A stretch of DNA of 64,000 nt. It comes from Bacteroidota bacterium. GTDB lineage: Bacteria; Bacteroidota; Bacteroidia; B-17B0; Aurantibacillaceae. Below, piece by piece: positions 49,097 to 59,522 of the stretch; positions within the stretch are counted from its first letter, which is position 1, and every line of letters begins with the position of its first letter. The notes under the pieces are model-generated. The model saw only the letters and a program-made list of their open reading frames with translations, was not told the DNA's origin and did not search any database. The position numbers and the translations under genes are program-made. The stretch spans positions 1 to 64,000 of the forward strand of contig JACPOC010000058.1 of the NCBI GenBank assembly GCA_016185125.1. Direction: 5' to 3'.

Positions 49097-51037
49097 TTAT
49101 GCAAACTCCCACGCACTTCTGTAGTAGCCGTTCTTCTCGCAATACTCAATAAACGATTTATAGAATGGATTGGAGCCAATGGTTGAACTGTCGCCAATAA
49201 CCACTAATTTTTTCTTGGCGCGGGTAATTGCAACGTTCATTCTTCGCAGGTCAGATAAGAAGCCAATTTGCTGTTCATTATTGCTTCGTACTAAACTAAT
49301 GTAAATAATATCGCATTCTTCTCCCTGAAACCCGTCAATCGTTTTAATTCTAAATTCAAAGACTTTATCAAAATTAAACTCAAAATTAATTTTATTTTCT
49401 TTCAACCAGTTTACTTGTTCTTTATAGGGAGATATAATGCCAATGTCGATGGGTTGCGAATAATCAAGAGTGGCGTGCCAATTTAATAATTGCTGTAGAT
49501 GCCTGAATAATAAATTCCCTTCTCCTGTATTAAAGGAGCTGAGTGTTTCGGAATTCTGTTCTTCATCAAAACTGCAACCTGCGGTATCAACAAATTCAAT
49601 AGGCTTATTAAAAAAAGTATTTTCTTCTTCCTCATGTGCCAGCACACTATCTTTTACCGTTTCATCTGCTTCAAGCTCATTATTATAAAAATAATTGTTG
49701 CTAAAAGCCATTATTGGCGAGTTCATTCTGTACTGCTTAGTTAAAAGGGTTACCGCTGTATCAAATTTAATGCATCGGTCTAATAACGTAATGCCCAAGC
49801 CTTCTTTTGCGGCTTGTAAACTTTTAACTACCGGAGGGAGTTGGTGGTGATCTCCGCTTAAAATAATTCGATTGCATTTTAATAGGGGAATCCATACCAT
49901 TGGCTCCAAAGCCTGCGAAGCTTCATCAAAAAAAAGTGTGTTGAATTTTTTCTTCGATAAGCCTTTATGCGTTGAGGTAACAGGCGTGCAGCAAACTACC
50001 TGAACACTGTTAAAAAGATCACCTACAATATAATCTTCAAGCATTCGCGCTTCTTTTAAACAGGTTTTTGCTTCGGTATAGTATGCGGCTCTTTGTTGCG
50101 CATCCTGCTTACCGAAAACCCGTTTGTATTTTCCTGCCATTTTAAAATATTCCTGCGCAGTTTTCCTGAGATTTTTTATTTCATTAAAATTAAGATGCTT
50201 CTGAATTTGCATATCAACTGATGAACCCACAAGTTCTTCCGAAATTCTTGCGGGATGCCCCAAGCGTAAAACCGTTAGTCCCTGCTCCAATAATTTTTCG
50301 GTTAAAAGATCAACAGCGGTATTAGTCGGAGCGCACACCAGCACTTGTTTTTCTGCTTGTAGACATAGCCTGATGGAATTTACCAAAGTGGTTGTTTTGC
50401 CTGTGCCCGGGGGGCCGTGAATAACAGCTAGGTCACATGCGGACAAAGCTCGCCTTACAGCCCTGTTTTGCGAAAGATTCAGTTGTGGGATAATACTATG
50501 GTCGTTTTCCGGATTAAATTTTAAAGGAACACTACCTTCAAGTTTCTCACGTAGTTCATAAAGTCTACCGTTCTCTTTTGCCTTGATGACATCGTCCAAT
50601 GCTTTTTGCATTTCGTTATAACTGTTATCGTCAAACTGAATGTTTACCCCTAATTTACCTTCGTAGCACCAGTCCGGCAATTCATCACAATGCAAAATTA
50701 TTTTTAATTTATTTCGTTGCGCTATTTTAATGGTACCGCTTATTTCATTCACCTCATTATTTTGCTGATTAGAAAATAATGTAATGTTTTTACCTGTATT
50801 GAATTGATGAGGAGTGTCAACTTCTGTAGTTCTTTCCACCTCTATGTTTAAGAGATCGGCATAACCCAATTCATCGCTATTTATTTTTATGGGATACCAG
50901 GTTACACCATTTTTACGGCGTTGATCAATACTGGCTTTTAAGAACTGCTCTTTATATTGCAGGAAATCCTCATTGCGTTCAATGTAAAGAATCTCTTTTA
51001 ATTTAGTTAGCCGATCAACTGACTGGACTTCGCTCAT
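49097..51037 (-). CDS. UPF1-like superfamily 1 AAA helicase (SMUBP-2/DNA2-NAM7 type)
   Basis: VIHGPPGTGKTTTLVNSI; LFFDEASQALEPMVWIPL; SGDHHQLPP; TIDGFQGEECDIIYISLVRSN; RMNVAITRAKKKLVVIGD. Confidence 0.94.
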   Translation of the reverse strand: MSEVQSVDRLTKLKEILYIERNEDFLQYKEQFLKASIDQRRKNGVTWYPIKINSDELGYADLLNIEVERTTEVDTPHQFNTGKNITLFSNQQNNEVNEISGTIKIAQRNKLKIILHCDELPDWCYEGKLGVNIQFDDNSYNEMQKALDDVIKAKENGRLYELREKLEGSVPLKFNPENDHSIIPQLNLSQNRAVRRALSACDLAVIHGPPGTGKTTTLVNSIRLCLQAEKQVLVCAPTNTAVDLLTEKLLEQGLTVLRLGHPARISEELVGSSVDMQIQKHLNFNEIKNLRKTAQEYFKMAGKYKRVFGKQDAQQRAAYYTEAKTCLKEARMLEDYIVGDLFNSVQVVCCTPVTSTHKGLSKKKFNTLFFDEASQALEPMVWIPLLKCNRIILSGDHHQLPPVVKSLQAAKEGLGITLLDRCIKFDTAVTLLTKQYRMNSPIMAFSNNYFYNNELEADETVKDSVLAHEEEENTFFNKPIEFVDTAGCSFDEEQNSETLSSFNTGEGNLLFRHLQQLLNWHATLDYSQPIDIGIISPYKEQVNWLKENKINFEFNFDKVFEFRIKTIDGFQGEECDIIYISLVRSNNEQQIGFLSDLRRMNVAITRAKKKLVVIGDSSTIGSNPFYKSFIEYCEKNGYYRSAWEFA

Positions 51038-51932
51038 CGTTCGCCTCCTGTGCTTCTAATTCCGCCCTTAATTGTTTACTTGTTTTGGTTGATCCATCGT
51101 GACTCCAGCCGGGAGGCCCAAAAATATAACCTAATTTTTGTACAGGCGAACAGTCTTTTTTTAAGATGTCTATAAAGATATTTTTCCACTCATGAAAAAC
51201 CACAGTCACAGGGTGGTATGTTTTAAGATTAGAGGTTAATCCGAATTTTACGGGGTCAGACTCTTCCTCTTTCTGGAATGTTCCAAATAGTTTATCCCAT
51301 ATAATTAACAGCATTCCCATGTTTTTATCAAGATAACGGATGTTGCTGCCGTGATGCACACGATGGTGAGAAGGCGTTACTAAAACATATTCTAAGACAC
51401 CTAGTTTTTTAACGGTTTGCGTATGTGCCAGAATGCCGAAGATCTGGGTGGCACTGTACACGAACATTATATCAATGCCTTTAAATCCTAGTAGTGAAAG
51501 GGGGATAAAATAAATAAACCTGTACAGCGGTTGAAAAACTGACGAGCGAAATCCTACAGTAAAATTAAATTCTTCGCTGCTGTGATGAGTTACATGAACG
51601 GCCCAAAATAAGCGGCAAAAATGATCCACTCGGTGAAGCCAGTAATACATAAAATCTTCCAAAATAATTAGGACTACCCAATAAAGTATTAGGTTATAGG
51701 ATAAATCGCTAACATGAAACTGATAAAAATAATTTAAGATTAATAGGCAAAAACCTCTTACCAGAATATCCAGGCCCATGTTAAGAGCAGTGAGATACAC
51801 ATTGGATAGTAAACCCTTTGTAGAGTAAAGTCTCTTGTTTTTGAAATAAGAATAAAAAAATTCAAAGCCAATAACAAGTACGTAAATTGGTATGGAAATC
51901 AGAACCAGCAAGGACTCTCTAAACTCATTCAT
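51015..51932 (-). CDS. Sterol desaturase / fatty acid hydroxylase superfamily protein
   Basis: YYWLHRVDHFCRLFWAVHVTHHSSEEFNF and HTQTVKKLGVLEYVLVTPSHHRVHHG histidine clusters. Confidence 0.93.
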   Translation of the reverse strand: MNEFRESLLVLISIPIYVLVIGFEFFYSYFKNKRLYSTKGLLSNVYLTALNMGLDILVRGFCLLILNYFYQFHVSDLSYNLILYWVVLIILEDFMYYWLHRVDHFCRLFWAVHVTHHSSEEFNFTVGFRSSVFQPLYRFIYFIPLSLLGFKGIDIMFVYSATQIFGILAHTQTVKKLGVLEYVLVTPSHHRVHHGSNIRYLDKNMGMLLIIWDKLFGTFQKEEESDPVKFGLTSNLKTYHPVTVVFHEWKNIFIDILKKDCSPVQKLGYIFGPPGWSHDGSTKTSKQLRAELEAQEANDERSPVS

Positions 51933-52000
51933 CGGGGCGGCAAATTTAAAATATAAATACTTTCAATCACAGTTTATGGTATTAGGAGGTCGTTTTAAAA

Positions 52001-55000
52001 TTAATACATTAACTCGCAAAAGCCTCTGAATGATTGTCCTGCCTCATCATTTAAAATCAATAAATAATAATAAGTTCCGGCCGGTAATTTGTTGCCCCCT
52101 GTTTTTCCCGGAGCGTTAGCCTTACCTTCCCAAGCTGCATTGTTGGCATACCCTTTCATGGAATACACCAAACTTCCCCAACGATTGTAAATATATAATT
52201 CATTGGAGGGATACTTTTCAATACCGTTGATTTTAAATACATCATTATTTCCATCGCCATTTGGCGTTATCGCTTCCGGTATAGGACCAAATTCACTTGG
52301 TAAAACTTCTATTAGTTGAGACGTAACTGCTGTACAACCGTCAGAATTCTGAATAGTAAGTTCAATATTGTATAAACCCGGTGTGGAATAAATAATAATT
52401 CCGGGATTAATACCTGAGAATGTCTGGCCGTTTCCAAAAGCCCAGTTATTCGTGAGGTTATTAGTACTCGTATTATTAAAATTAATTGTTATCGGCGCCG
52501 AACCTCCTGTAGGTGAAAACGCGAAGGAAGGGGTAAGAGTAGATTGGGTGATTGTAATGTTGGAGGAGCTTGTTCCGCAACTATTGGTATAAGTTATCAG
52601 AAAGGTTCCGCCTGTACTAACGGTTTGTGAATTGCTACTGTTTGATGGAAAATCCGCCCAGGAATATACATTCCCGCCGTTGCTTCCGTTTGCAGAAAGA
52701 GTAGTGGTTTGGTTAGGGCAAATGGTATATTGTGTAGCGGATAAACTTACTGACGGAGGAGCGGCGAAAACAACATTTAATGTATTAGTGGAGTTTCCAC
52801 AAATGGCACTGCCGGTTATTGTGTAGTTTCCCGATGAGGTAACGGTTATAGTAGGCGCGGTTTCGTTAGTGCTCCACGTGTAAGAATCTGCGCCATTAGC
52901 AGTTAAAGTTATTGTTTGGCCATTGCAAAATAATCCTGAAGATATTATAGAAACGGATGGTAATTGGGTGACTAGAAGAGTGGAGGTATTTATTCCGCTG
53001 CAATTACCATTAGATCCGGTGATAGTATAAACGGTAGTTGTAGAAGGATTTACCTGAATTGAATTTGTATTTGCTCCTGTACTCCAAGTATAATTTGAAG
53101 CCCCGAAAGCAATGAGAGTCGCCGAATTTCCTGAACATAAAGTACCCGAGTTGACACTAACGGTTGGCGTTGTGTTTACCATAACAGTAGCTGTTTTAAT
53201 ATTACTACAACTCCCGTTTGTTCCGGTAATAGTATATATGGTAGTTGATAAAGGAGAGGGATTAATAACGGCGGTGCTTGCACCTGTATTCCACGAGTAC
53301 GTTGTTGCGCCATTGGCTGTGAGCGTGGCAGAATTTCCTGAACATATTGTCGTGGAATTTACAGTCACTGTAGGAGTGGTATTTACTGTCACCGTGGCCG
53401 TATTGGTTAATTGACAGCCTCCTGAAGTTGCATTAATCGTATAATTGGTTGTAACGGAAGGATTTACAATGATTGAATTTGTATTGGCTGCGTTACTCCA
53501 CGTATAGCCGGAAGCGGCTCCCGCAATCAGAGTAGCAGATTGTCCGCTGCAAATAGTAGCTGAATTTACCGAAATTACTCCCGTAGGACTGACCACAAGC
53601 GTACTGATTGCGGTTGAAGAACATATCCCGTTGGAGCCTGTAACTGTATAACTGGTTGTAACAGTAGGTGAAACAACAATAGCGGAAGTAGTTGCACTTG
53701 TATTCCATAAATAGGAAGTAGCCCCCGTCGCAGTAAGGGTAGTGGAGCTGCCTACGCAGGTAGTTGCAGAATTTGCAGAGACAGTGGGCGTATTAATTAC
53801 TGTTACTGTGGATGTTTTAACATCGCTACAGTTGCTGCTTGTACCCGAAATGGTGTAAACTGTTGTGGAAGAAGGTGAAGGATTAATTATAGCTGTGTTT
53901 GCACCCGTATTCCACGTAAAAGTAGTAGCACCGCTTGCAGTGAGCGTTGCCGAATTTCCTGAACAAATAGTTGCAGAGTTCACGCTGATAGTAGGAGTTG
54001 GATTGACATTAACGGTTGCTGTTTTAACGTTAGTACAGATTCCGTTTGCCCCAATAATTGTATAAATTGTTGTTGAGGCAGGAGAAGGGTTGATAATTGA
54101 AGTCGTCGCTCCCGTATTCCAAGTGTAAGTTGAAGCCCCGCTTGCTATTAAAGTGGCTGTGGTTGCTGTACAAATGGTGGTTGAGTTAACACTAACGGTT
54201 GGCGTTGTGTTTACAGTAACTGTGGATGTATTCGTAAGGATACATCCCGAAGCATTTGTGGCACTTATAGTATAATTTGTACTGACAGATGGCGTTACCA
54301 AAATACTTACTGTGTTTTGAGCGGTACTCCAGGTGTAACTTGAAGCGGCTCCTGCAGTTAAAGTAGCGGATTGACCACTACAAATCGTTGGTGAATTAAC
54401 TGTAATAGTACCTCCCGAATTAACTATAACGGTGCCTATTGCGGTTGCGGAGCAGGTGCCGTTGGCTCCGTTAATTGTGTAGGTAGTTGTAGTTATTAAT
54501 GTTGGAGTTATGGAAGGTGTATTGGCGCCCGTACTCCAGGTATAAGTGGATGCGCCGGAAGCGGTAATGGTAGCAGTTTGTCCTGAACAAATAGTGGGTG
54601 TTGTAACTGAAATTGTTGGTGATGTTGTTACGTTAATTAAACTAGGTACCCGGTAGGTTCCACCCGGACAAAACCCCGCATATACCGTATACACACCCAC
54701 AGTAGTGAGTACGGAGGTTGTAAATGCAGTTCCTGTTCCTAACAGAGTGCCTCCGGTTGAAGAGCTGTACCAACCAATAGTACCAGTGCCTGTATTGGAA
54801 GCTAAAAGTGTAGCGGTATTATTAGCGCAAATGGTAACTGAAGTTGTGGCAGTTAATGTTTCGGGTGATGAAAGCGTAGACGTAATAACTCCACCACCGC
54901 CTTTGGTAGCGCCGTTTGGAGGAAAATGATTATCAATAAGGCAATTCTCTGTGCCGGAGAGGTACACGACAATGCCATTGGAACCCCCTGTTACAGAGCT

Positions 55001-56446
55001 GGTTACTGCTGCTGGGGTTGTGCCAATATAACCTCCTCCGCCTCCGCCTCCGGGGCCGTATGCCATAGCTGTTGTGCCAAAAGATATATTGGAAACCATT
55101 TGCTGATTGCCTCCTTGTCCTCCATTTGCAGATAGGGTTATAGTATTGATTGAGCCCACCGATTTAACAACTATTGCGCCACCGGCTCCTCCTCCTCCTG
55201 CACCATCGCGACCTCTAACATTATTTAAAGCGGGAAGCACAGTACTGGTATTTGCTCCCGGAGCCCCATTTGATATTATTTGTCCTGTACCAGAAACAGT
55301 TCCGTAACTGATAATATTGATAATTCCGCCGCCATTACCGCCACTTCCGCCATAGCCATCATTCTCATCACCACCACCCCCACCGCCGCCTAAAAAAAGC
55401 CGTCCGGAGTTATAGTTTAAAGGACGACCGCCAATTCCTCCTTCAACCCTTCTGTTATCTCCTCCCCAATTATTACCATTACCGGGCGGCGTTACGGTTG
55501 GATTGTTTGCTACATCACAAAAAGTGTATCCGCCCCTGCCCCCCCCCGAGGAAGTTGCTGAAGAAGAAAACCCGGGTTCAAGATTCCAGGCAGTAATATA
55601 TTTTGGAAGTGAAATATCCGGATTACCCAAACCTGTGTAAGCACCGGTATCTCCGGCATTGGCACCTCCTCCACCTCCTGCATTATTGGAATTTCCGCCC
55701 CCACCGGCATTAGCAACTGCGCCTTTACACCTTGGGCCATTAAACAAGGCGTGGTATAAAGCTGTATCACCGGCAATCCCTTCTCCTTTAAAAGCTCCTT
55801 CGGCCTGATCAACGCGTCCCCATGAAGAGCCGCCTCCGCCTCCAACTAGTTTTCCATTATCAAAACCACCCCTAAAACCTAAAGCACTCGCATTAATCCT
55901 TCCGGAACTATTGATTGTAGTATTTCCTAAAACTTCTATAGCTATTACCCCTCCAATGGTTCCATTCCAGGCGGCACAAGTAATGGTTCCTGTAACCGTT
56001 AGTGCGGAATACCTGGGAACTTTTACAGCCTGCACCTTTCCGGCAGCGGTATAATTATTTTTTAAAGCGCAATTAAAAGTAATTGTATTTCCATTTATCG
56101 CTGCTATTTCGGCAAACTCGTTATTGCCGGCATTATTATAATTTACTATTTTTCCAAATGCAGGAGATTGTGGATCAGGGTTTTGGGGATTGGCAAACTG
56201 ATTAGTGTAACAATTTACGGCGGCACCTTGCATCTGAATGATGTATATCAAATCACCGGTAGTATAACCGGAAGAACTTAAAACATTAATCGTTGTAGTT
56301 CCTGCTGAAGCATCAGTGGATAAAGAAGTGTAAGCGTTTACAACAGAACTTCCTGCGCCGATAGTAACTGTTCCGTCTTTACCGCGCTGTGAAAAAATGG
56401 AGTGTTGAAGTAGAATAAATACGAACAGTAAAGTGAATTTTTTCAT
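52001..56446 (-). CDS. Giant secreted protein: Gly-rich N-terminal region, Ig-like repeats, gliding motility-associated (T9SS type B) C-terminal domain
   Basis: Signal peptide; GGGGGGG-rich region; 69-aa modules; EAITPNGDGNNDVFKINGIEKYPSNELYIYNRWGSLVYSMKGYANNAAWEG...LPAGTYYYLLILND. Confidence 0.94.
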   Translation of the reverse strand: MKKFTLLFVFILLQHSIFSQRGKDGTVTIGAGSSVVNAYTSLSTDASAGTTTINVLSSSGYTTGDLIYIIQMQGAAVNCYTNQFANPQNPDPQSPAFGKIVNYNNAGNNEFAEIAAINGNTITFNCALKNNYTAAGKVQAVKVPRYSALTVTGTITCAAWNGTIGGVIAIEVLGNTTINSSGRINASALGFRGGFDNGKLVGGGGGSSWGRVDQAEGAFKGEGIAGDTALYHALFNGPRCKGAVANAGGGGNSNNAGGGGGANAGDTGAYTGLGNPDISLPKYITAWNLEPGFSSSATSSGGGRGGYTFCDVANNPTVTPPGNGNNWGGDNRRVEGGIGGRPLNYNSGRLFLGGGGGGGDENDGYGGSGGNGGGIINIISYGTVSGTGQIISNGAPGANTSTVLPALNNVRGRDGAGGGGAGGAIVVKSVGSINTITLSANGGQGGNQQMVSNISFGTTAMAYGPGGGGGGGYIGTTPAAVTSSVTGGSNGIVVYLSGTENCLIDNHFPPNGATKGGGGVITSTLSSPETLTATTSVTICANNTATLLASNTGTGTIGWYSSSTGGTLLGTGTAFTTSVLTTVGVYTVYAGFCPGGTYRVPSLINVTTSPTISVTTPTICSGQTATITASGASTYTWSTGANTPSITPTLITTTTYTINGANGTCSATAIGTVIVNSGGTITVNSPTICSGQSATLTAGAASSYTWSTAQNTVSILVTPSVSTNYTISATNASGCILTNTSTVTVNTTPTVSVNSTTICTATTATLIASGASTYTWNTGATTSIINPSPASTTIYTIIGANGICTNVKTATVNVNPTPTISVNSATICSGNSATLTASGATTFTWNTGANTAIINPSPSSTTVYTISGTSSNCSDVKTSTVTVINTPTVSANSATTCVGSSTTLTATGATSYLWNTSATTSAIVVSPTVTTSYTVTGSNGICSSTAISTLVVSPTGVISVNSATICSGQSATLIAGAASGYTWSNAANTNSIIVNPSVTTNYTINATSGGCQLTNTATVTVNTTPTVTVNSTTICSGNSATLTANGATTYSWNTGASTAVINPSPLSTTIYTITGTNGSCSNIKTATVMVNTTPTVSVNSGTLCSGNSATLIAFGASNYTWSTGANTNSIQVNPSTTTVYTITGSNGNCSGINTSTLLVTQLPSVSIISSGLFCNGQTITLTANGADSYTWSTNETAPTITVTSSGNYTITGSAICGNSTNTLNVVFAAPPSVSLSATQYTICPNQTTTLSANGSNGGNVYSWADFPSNSSNSQTVSTGGTFLITYTNSCGTSSSNITITQSTLTPSFAFSPTGGSAPITINFNNTSTNNLTNNWAFGNGQTFSGINPGIIIYSTPGLYNIELTIQNSDGCTAVTSQLIEVLPSEFGPIPEAITPNGDGNNDVFKINGIEKYPSNELYIYNRWGSLVYSMKGYANNAAWEGKANAPGKTGGNKLPAGTYYYLLILNDEAGQSFRGFCELMY
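52958..54200 (-). repeat. Six in-phase 207-bp (69-aa) Ig-like modules inside the T9SS type B protein
   Basis: Homologous codon positions at 52958, 53165, 53372, 53579, 53786, 53993 and 54200, exactly 207 bp apart. Confidence 0.88.
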
Positions 56447-56576
56447 GATAATTTGGGTAGCCCAAGTTAGTGAATTTCCTGTTCTTTTCCTGAATTTTCA
56501 TTGAGGGATTTAGCCGTTTAACACAATAAAACTATTTTTCAGTAGTTAAGTTCTTTTTAGGTATTTTAAAACCGGA

Positions 56577-58109
56577 TTGCACAAGCCAATTAACATACAA
56601 GAATTTGAACATCTTTTTAGTGAAAAATCACTTAAAAAGAGTCTTTCTCTTATTCGAAAGAGGCAATTCATTGTTTCCGCAAAAGATGGAAATACCTTGC
56701 AACAATTCTCTTTTCACGACAAAAATAATACGTTGCTGCTGGTTGAGCGGTTGGGTGAAAAAATTATATTTTCATATTGTTCATGCCGTTTGGATAAATG
56801 TGAGCACCTCGGTGTCGCAATTTTGTACTTTCAGAAGGAGGTGCTTAAAAATTTGACAGCAAAAGTGCCTTTAAGAAAAAAAGAAGCTACCAATGATATT
56901 TTTAAAAAACAATGCCTGTTGTTACGTAAAAAAATTAAAAACGAATTTAATTCTGAATTTCACGGGAACGATCTTAAAGAAATTATTGAAGAGTTTAAAA
57001 TAGAAACTTCTAAAAACAATAAACTTATAATTGTAACCCACCTTGCCATTCTTAACGAAATAACCGGAAATCTTAAATATAAAAGAAAGGCGGCTGACGA
57101 TGAGAGTATTTCGTATTTGATCCGTGAGTCTAAAACACAACTAAAGAAATGTTTTAAGGGCAGGATTTCTGACGAGAATACAGAGGCCTGTGTAAACGCA
57201 ACTCTTAATTCAGTAAATACTGCATTGAGGTTTAATTCTATGCTGTTCACTTTTCTGATACCTTATGTTGCTTCTTTTGTAAAAAGCAAATCAAATATTG
57301 ACAACATTAAAAATGAGTTGTTAAAACAACAATTTAAACTTCAGCCATTAGGATCGCTTGATTGGAAATTGATCGCTCAATTACATCTTGAAAAAGCAGA
57401 GGCCTTGCTCGAGGGAAAACGCCGGAAAAAAGCAAATTCAGGATCAGCAGAATATTTTATTACAGAAGCACAACGGGCGTGGATAAGAGGAAACAAAAAA
57501 GAAGCGTTTAAAGTATTAGCAATAGGATTTGAAAAATTACGCGCATTAAAACCCGCATCCTTGTTGAGTTATATTGAGTATACTATAGAAAAATCGCAGG
57601 AGTACGATAATTCTAAAGAGGAATTGTTTTATACCCAACAAATTTTAATTTTCAGTCCATTTATAAATCAGAACCATTTGAAAAGATTTAAAGAATTGAT
57701 TTCTCCTTTTGATAAAAAGAAGTATGTAGATGAAATTATAATGGAATTAAAGAAGAATGAGCATGATACTTTTGAGAAAGTAATAGAAATATTAGAAAGT
57801 GAGGAAAGGTATGATGAGTTGATTTTTGAAATAAGCAAACATAAAGGCAAGTTTCGTTTACTCAACGATATTGCAATTAAAAAATTGCCGTACTTTGATG
57901 AAAGTCTGTTAAAAATCTATGTGAAGCAATTTCAGTGGGCTATTAATTTGGCTTTAGAAACGCACTATCAAAAACAAATATTTAACGATGCGCGTAAATT
58001 TATAGATGCTTTGCCAATTGAAACAAAACAATATTTGATATCACAATTGCTGGACGTTACCGGGAGGCACAGTTATATAAGAAGCTGCATACTTAAGCTT
58101 TACTATTAA
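56577..58109 (+). CDS. SWIM-like zinc finger protein (TTG start)
   Basis: NTLLLVERLGEKIIFSYCSCRLDKCEHLGVAILYFQKE: CxC...CxH. Confidence 0.68.
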   Translation: MHKPINIQEFEHLFSEKSLKKSLSLIRKRQFIVSAKDGNTLQQFSFHDKNNTLLLVERLGEKIIFSYCSCRLDKCEHLGVAILYFQKEVLKNLTAKVPLRKKEATNDIFKKQCLLLRKKIKNEFNSEFHGNDLKEIIEEFKIETSKNNKLIIVTHLAILNEITGNLKYKRKAADDESISYLIRESKTQLKKCFKGRISDENTEACVNATLNSVNTALRFNSMLFTFLIPYVASFVKSKSNIDNIKNELLKQQFKLQPLGSLDWKLIAQLHLEKAEALLEGKRRKKANSGSAEYFITEAQRAWIRGNKKEAFKVLAIGFEKLRALKPASLLSYIEYTIEKSQEYDNSKEELFYTQQILIFSPFINQNHLKRFKELISPFDKKKYVDEIIMELKKNEHDTFEKVIEILESEERYDELIFEISKHKGKFRLLNDIAIKKLPYFDESLLKIYVKQFQWAINLALETHYQKQIFNDARKFIDALPIETKQYLISQLLDVTGRHSYIRSCILKLYY

Positions 58110-58426
58110 TCTTCGAGCATAAAAATAGCTTCATTAAACTCATTTATAGCTTTGTTATTTTTTTGTTGAATGGCGTGCGCAAGTCCGGCTTTAAATTGAG
58201 CTAGCGCTTCTTCGTTTTTTAATTGCGATTCATATAATTTTCCCATTTGATAATAGGCGGCAACATAGGCGGGGTCAATTTCAAGTACTTTTTTAAACTG
58301 ATGTTCTGCATCACTCAAAGATAGTTCGGCAACATATTCAAGGGCTAAAGCGTAGTTAAGAAAAATATCTTCCGGCTCTTTTAATAGCAACTCTCGAAGC
58401 ATATCTATACGCCCAAGTCTATCCAT
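58106..58426 (-). CDS. Small TPR protein
   Basis: LNYALALEYVAELSLSDAEHQFKKVLEIDPAYVAAYYQMGKLYESQLKNEEALAQFKAGL. Confidence 0.87.
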   Translation of the reverse strand: MDRLGRIDMLRELLLKEPEDIFLNYALALEYVAELSLSDAEHQFKKVLEIDPAYVAAYYQMGKLYESQLKNEEALAQFKAGLAHAIQQKNNKAINEFNEAIFMLED

Positions 58427-58440
58427 AATATTTTTAAATT

Positions 58441-59463
58441 TTATGCCGAGGTAAATTGTTTTAAAAAACGAACATCGTTCTCAAAGAATAAACGTAAATC
58501 TTTGACTTGATATTTTAGCATTGCAATTCTTTCAATACCCATACCAAATGCAAAACCTTTATATTTATTACTGTCAATGCCGCAATTTTCAAGCACTTTA
58601 GGATCTACCATGCCGCAGCCCAAGATCTCCACCCAGCCGCTATGTTTACAAATATTGCAACCTTTTCCTTTACAGATCGTACAACTAATATCCATTTCTG
58701 CGCTTGGCTCCGTAAATGGGAAATAGCTTGGGCGAAGTCGGATTTTTGTTTCGGTACCAAACATTTCTTTTGAAAAGTATAAAAGCGTTTGTTTAAGGTC
58801 GGCGAATGAAGCTTTTTCATCAATATATAAACCCTCCACCTGATGAAACTGGCAATGAGCTCTGGCACTTATTGCTTCGTTGCGATAAACTCTTCCCGGC
58901 GAAATAGTGCGAATGGGAGGTTTTTGATTTTGCATAACATGTACCTGAACACTTGAAGTTTGAGTTCTTAAAACCATTTCAGGATCAATGTTTACATAAA
59001 AAGTATCCTGCATGTCGCGAGCCGGATGATTTTCGGGTGTATTTAAAGCTGTAAAATTATGCCAGTCGTCTTCAATTTCTCTGCCGTCGCTAACAGTAAA
59101 TCCTATTTTGGCAAAAACTTCAATAATCTCATTTTTAACTAAGGAGAGAGGATGCCGGCTTCCGTTTTGTAAAGTAGGAAACTTAGGAAGTGTAAGATCC
59201 GGAATATCTGTATTCGATGACTTTTCAGAGTCAAAGGTTTCTTTAAAATGGTTGATTTTTTCTTGAGCTTTGTTTTTAAGTTGATTTAATTTTTGACCAA
59301 CTTCTTTTTTTATTTCGGCCGGTACGCTTTTAAAATCATCAAACAAAATACTTACTTCTCCTTTTTTGCTTAACCACTTAATGCGGTATTCTTCCACCTG
59401 TTCTTTTGTAGTGGCCGCAAAACCTTCTACCTCTTCTAATAATTTATTGATTTTTTCGAGCAT
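58441..59463 (-). CDS. pheS: Phenylalanine--tRNA ligase alpha subunit
   Basis: RHPLSLVKNEIIEVFAKIGFTVSDGREIEDDWHNFTALNTPENHPARDMQDTFY; FGMGIERIAMLKYQVKDLRLFFENDVRFLKQF. Confidence 0.97.
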   Translation of the reverse strand: MLEKINKLLEEVEGFAATTKEQVEEYRIKWLSKKGEVSILFDDFKSVPAEIKKEVGQKLNQLKNKAQEKINHFKETFDSEKSSNTDIPDLTLPKFPTLQNGSRHPLSLVKNEIIEVFAKIGFTVSDGREIEDDWHNFTALNTPENHPARDMQDTFYVNIDPEMVLRTQTSSVQVHVMQNQKPPIRTISPGRVYRNEAISARAHCQFHQVEGLYIDEKASFADLKQTLLYFSKEMFGTETKIRLRPSYFPFTEPSAEMDISCTICKGKGCNICKHSGWVEILGCGMVDPKVLENCGIDSNKYKGFAFGMGIERIAMLKYQVKDLRLFFENDVRFLKQFTSA

Positions 59464-59522
59464 AATATCCTGTAAAACTTGATAAAGTCTACAAAAATAA
59501 ACAAATTTAAAGATTTATAAGA

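Noticed and set aside
49097-51037. UPF1-like helicase considered as part of a defence island
   Set aside because: No nuclease, methyltransferase or other defence partner nearby; neighbours are truB and a sterol desaturase-like gene.
53112-54065. Forward-strand ORFs such as 53112..53414 and 53865..54065
   Set aside because: Antisense readings of the repeat modules; they recur because the coding repeats recur.
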